From: Branchiostoma lanceolatum
Lineage: Eukaryota; Chordata; Leptocardii; Amphioxiformes; Branchiostomatidae
Assembly: GCF_035083965.1 (NCBI RefSeq)
Contig: NC_089725.1
Coordinates: 25,987,925-26,051,924 of the forward strand
Length of the DNA stretch: 64,000 nt
Direction of reading: 5' to 3'
The notes beneath the pieces are model-generated. The model was not told the DNA's origin. It saw nothing but the letters and a program-made list of their open reading frames with translations, and did no database searches. Made by a program: the position numbers and the translations under genes. Positions 35,951 to 47,776 of this stretch are shown piece after piece (position 1 is the stretch's first letter; every line of letters starts with the position of its first letter).

Positions 35951-38900
35951 TCATGGAGCTGGGGCTTCACCTTGGGCAGCACCCACTGAGGACCTTTCTG
36001 AAGGCACACGCTGACTGAGCCCAACAAGCCTCTCGCTGACCTGCCATAACATTCTGGCCACATTCTCATCCTTGGTCCGGTAGCCCGGCTCCCTTGGCCA
36101 ACAGTCACTGCAGCAGGAGGAAAGGGAAGGTAGAACAATGTCAAACATAAGACTATCAAGGAGATACAAGTCGATTTGCAAAATTAATGTGTTACACTTA
36201 GTTAGTATCATCCAAACCACTGCACGCGACATTTTTGCTTGTACTTTTTCTTGCAACACGTGGAGTTTAAGTCAGCAGAATTAACAGAGTCACATGTGAC
36301 ACATAATAGACTAACACGCATGCGTAAGAGACCAGATCTGGAGTTGAAGATAAAAGCCTGCAGGTGTCAGGATGCAGCTGCACATGCCGCAAGAATCTAG
36401 CATCTAAACTGCAGTCTTGACGTCAGTGTCATCGCTTGAAGTACCAGTTCCAAGCAGATGAGATGCAACGGATCAACACAAGGACCTGTTCTTCCATACT
36501 TGAACTGTGTAGGGGTGATATTATGTGAACAAAAAATATTTTCTATTTTCATTTTCTACAAAAATGGCACACTACGTGAAGTATTGGCCTGTCTTGTCCT
36601 CCAGACCCTCTGTCACGGCACAGTGGATGGTAGTCTGGGCACCATGAACTAAAGTCTTGCCAAACCAGCTGGCGACGATGTTGATAAAGACACTACGCCA
36701 TGGGCCTAGGCTGGTTGCTATGTGTTGGTACTGGTCTGTCTTGATTATTCCTGGGTGCAGACAGTATGTCGTCACACCTGTCCCTATAAGGAGAAAACAA
36801 TATACTGTATCAGTCTTTTGGTATCTCAGTCTGTTGACCAGAGAAACATTATTAACGTTTAACTTGGTTATGTGACTGACCTTGGCTCTAATCACACCAA
36901 GACTGTCATAACTTTTTCGGATTCTGAATGAAAGATTGGACAACCCACAATGTCCATCAAATGGACAGCAGCCCAAATTAGAATTCTACAGTTCCTACCT
37001 GGCCATAAATTCCACCCTACCCTACTCTAATTTACTCTGCTCTTGATTGTCCTATACTTTTGGGTAAATATACTATTGGGTAAAAAAGAACTTTAAAAAC
37101 ATGCAGTCACCAATTCCTCTATATCAATTTCACTGTTGAGAGATGTTCATTTGCAACTAAAAGCTGTCCAAACTGCCTACCCTCCATCTTCTTTGCCAGT
37201 GTCCTGGTGAAGTAGATAAGTGCTATCTTGCTGTCCCCAAAGGACTCTAACGGATCATACTCCCTCTTCTCCCATTGCAAGTCGCCCCAGTTCAGTATGC
37301 CTGCGTGGTGAGCGTAAGCAGAGACACTGACGACCCGGCTGGGAGCAGACTTCTTCAGCAGGTCCAGGAGGAGGTTGGTGAGGAGGAAGTGGCCCAGGTA
37401 ATTCACGCCAAACTGCAGCTCAAATCCATCCCCTGTCTGTGACTTTGGAGGCATCATCACCCCTAGAAATCACAGGAGCAAAAAAAAACAAAAAAAACTT
37501 GACTATCACACGAGAAAAGTGCCAAAAAGATGGATGGATTGAATACATCCAGGCATTCTAGAGTTATCATGCCTTTGGATTGTCTGGATATTTGGTACGT
37601 TGTCATGATGAGACCTCGAAACAATTATATTTAGGCCTGGCTCCTACCATCTTGTAATGGTACTGCAGCAGAACTTCCCTTTTTGTATCTTTTGATCTAA
37701 AGGTGCTACAGTTACCACAATGGAGTGGTAGATGCACAAGAAAATCATTTTAGCAACTTGAGTCCAGCAGATGTAAGAGTAACTTATTTTCAGATTAATA
37801 CAAGTGTAGCAGTGGGGATCAACCTCCACTAACTGACCAGTCTAATGGGTACGGACCTTTAATTTTAGCCTAGTGGTTAGCGCGTTGGATTCCTAAGCCG
37901 TACAGATCGGGATCGGCGCGGGTTCCAATCCCGGGAGCGGCATACTTGCCCCTTCGCCCGGTTTCTACTCAAGTGACATTAAAACAGTAGTCACCTGCTC
38001 CTGGCAAACTCACCTGCATTGTTAATCAGAATGTTCAGCTGTTCTTCTGTCTCGTTGATTTTCTGAGCGAAGCTGCGGACAGAGGCCAGGGATGCCAGGT
38101 TCAGCTGATGCACGATGACGTTCTCATTCTTAGTCTCTTCTTTGATGTCGTCAGCAGCTTTCTGGGCTCTGGTCAGATCTCGGCAGGCCAGGATGATTTT
38201 CGCACCTGCCAGCCAGTTGTTGAAAGAAAGGATCTTGTTCAGACTGAGGATTGATTTTTCCATATCACGTAATGTCAGCTATCATAATTCTACCAGGGAC
38301 CCTAGCTATGACTGACATATTTTAAAGAAATTCTTAAGAGCTCTACTTACGTAGCATTAGTAATCCCCCAAGTATGCACTCTTTGGATTTCCAGGCACAT
38401 GTATACAAGACATTCTTGAGAAGAATAGTTAACACGATTTTTTTAATGTGGCAGTCTTTGGGAGAGTTTACGTTACTTCATGACCCACCCCTAGAAAAAT
38501 TGGCGTTTAGTAAAATTGATGTTCCATTTTACACATCTGTTTCCAACACCATGCATATAATAAACCAGTGCACCAGCTCAGATAATGATATAAAGCTTAT
38601 CATCTTTAATCAAACCATATTCTTGGAACAAAGATGACCCAGCTCTGCATCATCAGATGTCTTACAACATGTATTCATATTGAGTTCTTGGGTCACACAG
38701 TTTCGTTGGAGAATATTTACTGTAACTCTTGATTTGTTAACTGTAAGTGTAACTTAATTTTAGCTGATTCTATTCAACAGCTAAAATTACATCATCGCAA
38801 ATATTTGATAACTAATATTTAAGACAGTAATGTTTGTTCCCACCGTAAAATTAAGAGCCGTGACCCACTCCATTTTCCCCCAACCGCTACATATTTTCCT

Positions 38901-39542
38901 GACGCTATATCAAAGTCATTTACAGTATTCTGTATACCAAACAGGACTACTTTGTGAGAGTAGTAAAGGTGGCCATCTACATCAGGGCGCACCAACCTTC
39001 TCTCAACCGGGACGGGGGGTGACATCAACTTCAGACGACATTTGACCCATTACTGACGTCACACGTAGTACAGATAGTCAGGTGTCCACAGACAGATGAA
39101 GAAAACTGGCAGTGCGTGAGTCCAATCCACTACAATCTAATCTATTCTTCCTGCATTCAGAAAAACACAGAACGTACATACATATACATATGATTACAAT
39201 ACATACAAAGCACAGCACCTGGTTCATACATGACTGCAATGCACACGAGAAGATAGAACAACTATAGAACAACATACCGTCCAATATTTCAGTTGGAGAT
39301 CAGTTTATCTCTTAATTATCAACTCTGATTAACATTCAAAATGATAACCCTCTATCTTTGCTTCTATGAAAAATTAACACAGATTTTCATGACAGATCAA
39401 GAGTTTTATCTGATCAGTTCTATGACTCACCCCTTACTGCCAGGTCCTTGGCTGTCTCAAAGCCGATGCCCTTGTTGGCCCCAGTTACTATGACCGTCTT
39501 CCCGTCAAGACGGGCATTACTCCAGCACATGATACCTGGCAT
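35951..39542 (-). CDS. RDH-like short-chain dehydrogenase, copy A (catalytic Ser and Tyr replaced)
   Basis: CDS exons: 39431-39542, 38014-38205, 37181-37462, 36576-36783, 35951-36107. They sum to 951 nt, or 316 aa, the length of human RDH12. Rossmann cofactor motif TGANKGIG is at residues 20-27, NNAG at 99-102, the structural Asn122 in [10 protein letters not shown] in [10 protein letters not shown], and the family C-terminal segment YFTDC...[16 protein letters not shown]. It belongs to the SDR7C group (RDH11-14), NADP(H)-dependent retinal/retinol oxidoreductases. It has no N-terminal membrane anchor, unlike RDH11/12. The active-site Ser is Ala150 (VSVSAYAH) and the Tyr of YxxxK is Phe176 (SFGDSK), while Lys180 stays. 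The reading frame, splice sites and length are otherwise intact, so a catalytically dead but expressed paralogue is more likely than a pseudogene. The start at 39542 has a second in-frame ATG four codons on. Confidence 0.92.
36418..36425. promoter_or_regulatory. Perfect CRE palindrome
   Basis: TGACGTCA, the CREB/ATF consensus, in intron 4 of RDH copy A. One of seven perfect copies between 35.5 and 54.8 kb. Confidence 0.4.
37640..37700. repeat. Dispersed repeat fragment shared with 46190-46270
   Basis: Both places have GGTACTGCAGCAG followed within a few bases by TTTTTGTATCTTT. The family is unknown. This copy is in intron 2 of RDH copy A. Confidence 0.45.
37864..37945 (+). mobile_element. 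tRNA-derived SINE head
   Basis: An A-box-like TAGCCTAGTGGTTAGCGCG is followed at tRNA-like spacing by a B box (GGTTCCAATCCC, 37921-37932). The acceptor arms do not pair, so it is a SINE head, not a tRNA gene. It lies just downstream (minus-strand sense) of RDH copy A exon 2. Confidence 0.65.
39054..39061. promoter_or_regulatory. Perfect CRE palindrome in intron 1 of RDH copy A
   Basis: TGACGTCA, 370 bp inside the gene from its first coding exon. Confidence 0.4.
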
Positions 39543-39702
39543 GGTAGATCTTTCCACTGGTTCTTGTCTGATTTTTACTATTAGGTGGAGATACGAGATG
39601 TAAAGTTAAGCCAATATACTCTGGCCTATTAGTGGGATTAGTGTAGAGTAGAGTAGATTTTTTGGCCTGGGGTAGGAGTCCTCTTGCACTCTGAGTTTGG
39701 TA

Positions 39703-39765
39703 CTCTCCAAGTAGAGGTTTGGCTCAGGCTGGTTTTTGACATGATTTCAGGCGTTTTCCCGAGGA
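39703..39765. mobile_element. Half of a TACTCTCC-family MITE
   Basis: TACTCTCCAAGTAGAGG followed by GGCTGGTTTTTGACATG and AGGCGTTTT matches the left arm of the element at 56543-56739. The right arm is missing. Confidence 0.55.
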
Positions 39766-39869
39766 CCTCATACCTTTGCCAAATGATTTTCAAGTGACAT
39801 GTCACAAATGCTTCTCTTGTCCAAAGTATAGATGTCTTATCTTTACAGAGGCTATTCTAGCATTTCTCC

Positions 39870-40135
39870 ACAAATTATGCAAATTAGGTATTAGATTTGC
39901 ATAATTTGTAATTAACAATGTTCACATTTGCTTCACTTCACAATCTTCAGAATAATACTATTTTCTCATTGATTATGCAAATTAGGTCTTCATTTGCATA
40001 ATTTACATCTGTCAATGTTCCTATTTTTCTCAGGTACATATGTCACCTGTTTGAATAGTCCTATCATGGAATGCATTGATTTGATAAATTGTCCTCATAA
40101 ATTATGCAAATCAGATCATAATTTGCATATTAGTC
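39870..40135. repeat. Three inverted octamer pairs upstream of RDH copy A
   Basis: Perfect octamers ATGCAAAT / ATTTGCAT occur at 39877-39884 and 39895-39902, at 39975-39982 and 39992-39999, and at 40104-40111 and 40121-40128. Each pair is an inverted repeat with a 9-10-bp spacer. The units share TTATGCAAATTAGGT-like text, so they are diverged repeats of one sequence. Confidence 0.8.
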
Positions 40136-42207
40136 ATCTAATTATGTCAATCATTACTGACCCATGTTCAAAATCGCAAGCAGCGCTTCCCCAAAACTGA
40201 ATGCCGGCTGCACCTAGAAGGTCTGCGAAGGAGGCTACGAACGCTCCCGAAAGTAGTGTTCTTGGCGCAGGTTAATTAAGAAGACAAACATATGGAAACA
40301 CACCAGCTGTATCTAACTACAAGGCGTGTGCGTTGGACGAGTGATGTTATAATTGTCACAGTATTCTACCTTAGATGGAATTTTTGCAGCCATCCAGTAT
40401 GGCTAAAACACATAATGCTTCTGTGATTTTAGGTCTGTCTAGGCGAGGGCATTGTATTGGGATCTAGGTAGAGAAAATGTCATCATAAAACTGGATTACG
40501 GCATTCACGCAACAGTCCTTGCAGACCGCTCTTTAACGGTACAATCTAAAAACCGGTACCGGCGAGCACAAATTCTTATTTCTAAATAACCGCGGTGACT
40601 ACAGATGGGCGTTTTTTCTTGTTATTAAGGGCTAGTATATGTAACGTTAATAACAAGAAAAAACGCCCTTCTGTAGTCGCCACGGCTAATTTCTTAACAG
40701 ATTTTCGATCCTAAACTATTATATTAAAGTGAGCAGTATAAAGTGATACAGTATCCCCCAAGTCAATCTTCATGGAAGCAAAAGTGGCTAAGGTAATCCT
40801 AGTCGTTGAAAACATCAATAAAACATACCCAATAGTACAGCAGCTGGGCGCGTGGAAGCTGGTTATTCACGAAGGAGAATAATCCCTAACCTTCTTACTC
40901 AAAATGGCTGCTCCAAGGCTTGACCGGATGATCGCATTATCTTAGTAGGGGAGATATCTTTAACGCTTGAGGTTGCTATGCTAAAGTTTCTATAGTTGAC
41001 AGTTGCACACAATAATTTGCGAAGGTATGAGGTACAAAAAGTTATTTATACACGTACATTAGATTGCATTAAAAAATGCAGTTGTAAAACCCAAGCATGT
41101 GTTTTGAATGAAATATCGAAATGTTTCATACCTACCCCCGAACAGGTAACCTCTTACTTCAACCGTTGAACGAGAAACACAGCCATGCCAGAGAATTAAG
41201 CCAGCGGGGAAAAACATAATGAATATTCACCCCAAAATCGTGACCACAGCTTGTTCAGGACCCGAGATAAATAAACTGAAAGTTCTCTCGAAGTACCGAA
41301 GAAAGCCACCATGGAATCCAATATCTAATCATTTCTTTGACTGGTCAAATTTCATATCAATCAATCAATCAATTCATTCATGGCTTCTAGAGATATGCTG
41401 CTGAACCACAACACTTAACGCCGTTCCACGCAAACACCACCACAAACGCTACAAAAACATTACCTTCTTGGTGAAGGTAATAAAAAAGTTTGGCTGCACA
41501 GGTAGACAGACACACGTGGTTACCTTTACAATGAAAATACAAGTATTTCAATAATGAAGCAATGAATCTATTCAAACAAGTCAAACACAGAAAAAGGAAC
41601 TTATGAGGAGGTTACGTTAACAGTTAATAAATGTGCGATTCCCCTTTACCATATAAAACTTACTTTAGCACAAAACGAGTTACGAAACTTTATTTCAGTC
41701 CATCATATTTCAGTGATTTCATCAATTGCGTTACAATATATGTATATCATAAGAAATATTGTTTGTCACCCTTTACATTCCTTCATACCCCGTTTATCAT
41801 AATCGTACATCCATAAGTTGAGCATCAGGGCTTCTTGCTGTGAGTAGGTTACCTGGTCGGGTAAAAAAAGTGCCAAACATTCCCTTGGACATTTACCCGT
41901 TGTTTTGTAAAGGTTAACATTATGTGTTATATCATTACAAAGCCAGTATATTGTCCTTTAAAATTAATGATACCGTATTTGTTATGATAACACTTGAGCA
42001 CCATGAATGCTTTCGTGGGTGGGTCGCCCCAAAAGGTGCTGAAAGGCCTTCCATCCTCAGACACTGTTTGCAGGGACATTTCGGCACTCTTATTTTATGA
42101 CGTACATAGTCAGCTATTTTGAACATAAGATTATGACAATATCAACTGACCATAACCTACTATTCCAAGCAGAGGATTTTGATTTAAATCAGAATTACCA
42201 CATAATG
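40136..42207. other. Intergenic between RDH copies A and B
   Basis: Contains a palindromic element (40587-40690) and AAAATGGCTGC (40911-40921), whose minus strand is followed by a good donor (TTTTGA|GTAAGA). That could mark an untranslated first exon of copy A. No protein-coding exon was recognised. Confidence 0.4.
40587..40690. mobile_element. Palindromic MITE
   Basis: The arms GCGTTTTTTCTTGTTATTA and TAATAACAAGAAAAAACGC are perfectly complementary over 19 bp, with outer arms GGTGACTACAGA / TCTGTAGTCGCC nearly so. A GCTAGTATATG-type loop separates them. Confidence 0.75.
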
Positions 42208-42601
42208 CCATGTGGATTTGATTATATGGATGACATCCTCCGGGAACCCCAAAACTGATGCGAGCGTGCGAATAAAAAAACGTTTTGCCAAAAAATGTCT
42301 TTCTCATGAAATCTGCTTGGTCAGGAAGGTTAAACAAATGACTTAACACACAGAAAATAGTATACCAAATGCTGGATTCTTCATTTCTGTTCTTTCACAT
42401 CTTCTTCTTTGACCTTAGCATTATACAACATTAGTATTCGCTTTCCGAAGTATCTTTTTGCAATTTGCGTCATATATTTGTTCATTTTGTAGCAGCTTTC
42501 CACGATTTATAGTATGGTAGAAAACGTTTTATTTCATTTTTTTGAAATGGACGAACATTGATGTGCGCGCGGATGTCATCCATATAATCAAATCAACATG
42601 G
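42208..42601. mobile_element. Non-autonomous transposon with long terminal inverted repeats
   Basis: CCATGTGGATTTGATTATAT with GGATGACATCC on the left is mirrored by GGATGTCATCC and ATATAATCAAATCAACATGG on the right, about 30 of 31 bases. The interior is AT-rich without an ORF. Confidence 0.75.
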
Positions 42602-42814
42602 CCTTAGTAACAGTCAACTATTACACTCTACAACATACAATGTTGATTTTCAGTTAATCTTAGCCTTCATCAATTGACAATGATGTAATCATCATCCAAT
42701 GCTTTTTTCGATGCTGTTCCACCATAATGACAGAGTTTATTTCTATCCACATGAATATGCAGCTACATGTTCAAGCTGTATCACACACTGTGTTCATGGA
42801 GTTTGGCCTTCAGT

Positions 42815-45380
42815 TTAGGCCTCTGAGGACCCTTCTGCTGGCCCTATCTGCTGACTGAGCCCCACAAGCTTCTCGCTGACCTCCCATAACCTCCTGGCCA
42901 CATCACCATCCCTGGCCCTGGAGTTGGGCTGCTTTGGTGCACAGTCACTGCAGCAGGGGGAAGGGGGACGGGAAGGTAAATAATGTAGAATATGGCAATA
43001 TCAAATAATGTAAAACGTGTACATTTTTGATATTTGTATGCATTTCAACAACTTTCTCAATGTAAACGTGTACATTTTAATATTTGTATGCATTTCAACA
43101 ACTTTCTCATGTGTCACAAACTGTTTAATGTCATAAGTTAAAATCATCAAAACCATTACAGGCAACAACTGGTCCTTTGTTTTCACTAGTACACGACGCA
43201 TGTGGAACAAAACAGAACACGACATATTACTGTTATAGTTAAGATCAGTTGTACATTAGACTATAGGACAGGCTGCCACACTACCTGAAGTATTGGCCTG
43301 ACTTTTCCTCGAGACCCACTGTCACGGCACAGTGGATGGTGGTCTGGGCACCCTGCACTACCGTCTTGCCAAACCACTTGGCAAAGGTGTTAATGATCCC
43401 ACTTTTCCAGCCCATGCTGGTGCCCAGGTGTTGGTACAGGTCTGTCTTGATCACTCCTGGGTGCAGTGAGTACGTCGTCACACCTGTCCCTGTACAGAGA
43501 TTATAAAATTAGTTTGGTATCTCATCAGCTAAAGTTTCTTCACAATGTCATCAAGATGTACAGGACTATTGTGAAGAGACGCTTGTGAAGAGAAACATAC
43601 TTCTGCTAGGCTAGGTGATTGACCTAGTCTCTCATCATGCTAAGCTTCAAACTGTTTCCTGATTCTGTATGAAAGATTAATTGTCCTACACTGTCACTAT
43701 TGAGCCCAAAGAAGACACATTTCTCAATACCAATTTCACGGTGGAATGTTGATACATGTTCATTTGCAACTGTCGAAACCTAATCTCCTAGCCAATGTTA
43801 GGAGAGACTTGTTACGTTTTCCTAGCTGTCATTTCTTGTGTCAAGAAACACAGAAATGGGCAGCTTGGCAAACATAAACGATGTCAACGTCTGTTAGAAG
43901 ATTAGTCCACAGTACCTACCCTCCAGCTTCCTTGCCAGTTCCCTGGTGAAGAAGATGGTTGCTATCTTGCTGTCCCCATAGGCATCAAACGGCACATACT
44001 CCCTCTTCTCCCACTGTAGGTCGTCAAAGTCTACTCTGCCTTCCTTGTGCAGAGAGGAAGAGACGCTTACAACCCGGCTGGGGGCAGACTTCTTCAGCAG
44101 GTCCAGGAGGAGGTTGGTGAGGAGGAAGGGGCCCAGGTGGTTCACTCCGAACTGCAGTTCAAATCCGTCCTCCGTGTTTAACTTTGGAGGTGCCATCACT
44201 CCTAAAATTAACAGGTGCAAAGAACTGTCAGAACATCCCAGCGAAAAGTACTTATACATCAGTGACATATTTACCTACATTGTTGCTCAGATGTAAATAT
44301 GAATCCACGCATTTATCAAGTTATATTAGCAGCCTCCTTACATCAGAGGTAAAGGTAAATCATTTTGACATGGATACCAGTGACATTAAAACCGGAATCA
44401 TATACTGTCGACAGCTTTGACCATATTGAATTACAGTACACTCACCTGCATTGTTAATCAGAATGTTCAGCTGTTCTTCTGTCTCGTTGATTTTCTGAGC
44501 GAAGCTGCTGACAGAAGCCAGGGAAGCCAGGTTCAGCTGATGCACGATGATGTTCTCATTCTTAGTCTCCTCTTTGATGTCGTCAGCAGCTTTCTGAGCT
44601 CTTGTCAGATCTCGGCAGGCCAGGATGATTTTCGCACCTGTGGTCCAGTCATTGAGAGAAAATATCCTGTTGAGACTGAGGACTAATTCATGATATCCGG
44701 AAACATCTTTACATATTATGTAGCGTCAAGTAGTGAATTTAAAGAGCTCTTATAATGCAGCTTCTTTAATCCCAAGAAATTCTTACTGTAAATGCATTTA
44801 AGTTCACGTGGTTTTTATTTCGCGCTAAGGCGAAAATGGAGTGTTCACGGTGGTTTTAAGTTCGCGGCAGCGCTATAGTCACATACTGCTACAGCATTGG
44901 ACAGAAATGTTTGCGATAGCTTTAAGTCCGCGTTGAAATGGTCGCCGCGAAAACCGCGAACATAAAACCACCGCGATCATTTTTTCATTTGATTACTTCA
45001 GATATCCAGGAATGCAAGACATTTCAGAGAAGGCCTTAATGACACAATCTTTTTTAGGACAACAGGTAGACTTATGAGAGTTGATGTTACTTTCCTGACC
45101 TACCTCGAGAAAAATAGGCTGTGTTTTCACCTTCTGTGTATTAACCGATTACGTAGCTGCTGAATACGACTAATCACACCGTCCTTTCTTTGACTATGAT
45201 AAGTCAATACAGATCTTTCGGATAACAATTTAGTGTTTCCTTGCTTTGTTCTGTGGCCTTCTATGACTCACCTCTTCCTGCCAAGTCCTTGGCTGTCTCA
45301 TAGCCGATGCCCTGGTTGGCCCCAGTTATTATGACCGTCTTCCCGTCAAGACGGGCCTTACTCCGGCACATAGAAGGCAT
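42815..45380 (-). CDS. RDH-like short-chain dehydrogenase, copy B
   Basis: CDS exons: 45272-45380, 44446-44637, 43920-44201, 43285-43489, 42815-42947. They sum to 921 nt, or 306 aa. The intron positions and phases match those of copies A and C. Cofactor motif TGANQGIG is at residues 19-26 and NNAG at 98-101. Catalytic Ser149 (VSVSSSLH), Tyr175 and Lys179 (AYGDSK) are all present, so it should be an active NADP(H)-dependent SDR7C enzyme of the RDH11-14 type. The substrate (retinal, other aldehydes or lipids) cannot be read from sequence. The N-terminus is soluble, with no signal or anchor. The last exon ends in TAA (GSSEA*), six residues before the AEAPAP tail used by copies A and C. GVNHLGPF replaces the usual GVNHLGHF. 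Confidence 0.93.
43013..43115. repeat. Two-copy tandem repeat, about 51 bp unit
   Basis: AAACGTGTACATTTT ... ATATTTGTATGCATTTC ... CAACAACTTTCTCA is repeated head to tail in intron 4 of RDH copy B. Confidence 0.7.
44786..44990. repeat. Dispersed TTAAGTTCGCGG-type repeat
   Basis: Intron 1 of RDH copy B has ATTTAAGTTCACGTGG, GGTTTTAAGTTCGCGGCAG, AGCTTTAAGTCCGCG and, inverted, CGCGAACATAAAACCACCG. The internal inverted similarity suggests a MITE-like family widespread in marine invertebrates. The family name is not known to me. Confidence 0.5.
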
Positions 45381-45489
45381 GGTAGATATTTCCACCGCCG
45401 TAACTTATTGTCAGGTTTCCTATAGGTGACTAGTAGATATGACCTGGCCTATTGGTGACTATACACGTGACACTGTACCTTAGTAGACA

Positions 45490-46060
45490 GATCTAGAATC
45501 ACAGAAGCATCTTTTGCGATTCAACTCATGCAGTAGTCTAGTATAATAAGTAGGGATGGGTACTGATAAGAAACCGGTATTTCTTGCAGTACCGGTCCGA
45601 AAGAAACGGACCGGAAAAAAAACCTTCTTTTTTTTCAAGGAGGTTAAAAGTGCAATCAACTTAAGTGTAGTATTTATCTGATGACTACTGGAGTAAATAC
45701 ACAAACCGTCAACACCTATCACTCAAGGGTAACCACGCACGTAGCTCATACACTGCCGTGACGTAAGAGGACCTGGCTACACCATGTCAAAGACCCAGAC
45801 CACGTTCTTGTGTTCCATAGTCTCTACCAAACCCCGTCGGCAGGTGGAAACACAGTAAAAATTGGCCAAGTATAGTTGGGACAATCTACAAGTTGATTTA
45901 GCCGACCATGGAATTGGTGTTCCCAACCCTGAACGGTCGAATGAAATGAACTGTTCTCTAATGCAAAATCCCTCTAACAAATATCCCTGTCCTGGCCGAT
46001 TTCTGCAACCTTTTTCTGTTGTACGGGAAGGTCTGAAATAAGGTCTGTTCCGTCATAAAA
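45490..46060 (-). repeat. Dispersed repeat, family unknown, copy 1
   Basis: Its reverse complement is colinear with 53690-54120. Shared blocks include CAGAAATCGGCCAG/TAGAAATCGGCCAG, GGCTAAATC/GCTAAATCC, ACGTCACGGCAGTGT and ATTTACTCCAGTAGTCATCAG. No ORF with recognisable domains. Confidence 0.7.
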
Positions 46061-47730
46061 ACGGCGAAACCTCTCCCACTGTTGTGCCCTGTTCTAGCCC
46101 CTTAACAACGCAGCGACTGATCACTGAACAAACAATTCAAAATGCAACGTCAGTTGATAGGCCGGAACATTATTTGGTCGATTAGACCCCTGTCGATTTT
46201 CCTTGGTACTGCAGCAGGACTTGGTACTGCAGCAGGGTTTTTGTATCTTTCGTTCTGGACATGCTATGGTTTTAATGTTTTGGTGGAAGATAACATTTGA
46301 TGCTTGGAAGAAGTTGTGTAGGTTTGGGCTCCCTGGTAGCTTGGAATTGGAACTATAGGGGCGTTTTGTCAATATCTTTCAAAGAGTATACCTCAACAAA
46401 GGAACCATAGATTTCAATGCTATTCAACATGCAGATAACGTAGACAGAGATCAGGGCAAAGATGTACACAATTAAAGACAAACTATGAACATTAGGCCTT
46501 AATTTGCATCACTACTAAAGAAGAAGTTAAATAATTCCAGTGTTCTGCATAACACGATTTTAATACATAAAACATATGTAATCTATGGACAGTGGAACAT
46601 TAACAGATATCCAACTATGCAAATACATACCACATACCTAATTTGCATGATTAATCCAAAAGGTATTTCTTTCTAGTTGTAAATGATGGGAATTTCATAC
46701 TTGTTACATGTGTAAATTAGTTAAAGGTAAAGGCATACATCACCATGTACAGATTGTGTAAATGTGGAAGTGATTTGAATGTTTCATGATGAAATTTGAA
46801 ACATGGAATTTTGACAGCAAAATGACTTTCACACATACAGTTACACTATATGTAATTTTGGTAGAGAAGACCATCATATGAAATAGATTTTGCTTGTTAC
46901 AGCCTTATTTGCAGAATCAACAGATCAGAGACAACATAAAACAGATTTACAAAAGCTCTTAATATTTCATGGAGATAAGAGATCTTCATAGTTTCTAAAC
47001 ACATGCACGTATAGCAATAAAGGTCATCTGAACATAACTAGTTGGCCTTTTAGCTGGTTTCTGTAGGCAAATAAGCATTTCAATCACAACTTTCTTCCAA
47101 GTATTCAAAACTGAGCCTCAAAGGAATTATTAGAAAAATATAAGATTTTAACTACTCATGCTTAACAAGTGGCAGTAAAATAAAGTTTTCTTGAACCAAT
47201 GAGAAGAAAGATCAAAGGACTACACCGATAAGTGAGTATCAAGTTCTTATTATAAATTCTTGATAATGATACGTATACCGTGTTAACCATTTAATTTAGT
47301 ACATTGTATTTCATTTGTTCCATTTAAAAAAAGTCTCTTGAAAGACCATTCTGAGCTAGATTAGAATTACCACCTAGTAAGTAGCTGTCAACTCTATGCA
47401 ACACAATGTTATATTTCAGTTAATCTCAGCATGCAACATGTTAAAACAATGATTTATGAGCAACAAACGAAATGATAAAAAGTATTGAAGTTTGAATATC
47501 TTACGTCATCACATTTTTAACTACTCGAAAAAGGAAGCAGTAATGTAAGACATTATGGAACCAACTTTTAAAAAACTGTAATCTATAAGATCAAAGCATC
47601 GTACAGCTTAATTCATCATGAGAATATGAATAACGCTACTATGGTATTGTGTGCTAAGGTGCTGCTTTTTAAAAAGTATTACATATCTTGTAAGACCACT
47701 TTGAGCTAAATTAGAATTACCATCTAAGTA

Positions 47731-47776
47731 ACAAACAAACAAACAAACAAACAAACAAACAAACAAACAAACAAAC
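47731..47776. repeat. (CAAA)n microsatellite
   Basis: About 11 uninterrupted CAAA units, about 165 bp beyond the RDH copy C stop codon. Confidence 0.95.

Noticed and set aside
37864-37945. Possible tRNA gene
   Set aside because: A and B boxes are present but the acceptor and anticodon arms do not pair, and it has SINE-like flanks.
39870-40135. CRISPR-like spaced repeats
   Set aside because: Only three units with irregular spacing (98 and 129 bp), internal palindromes and an animal genomic context. It is a diverged repeat, not a CRISPR array.
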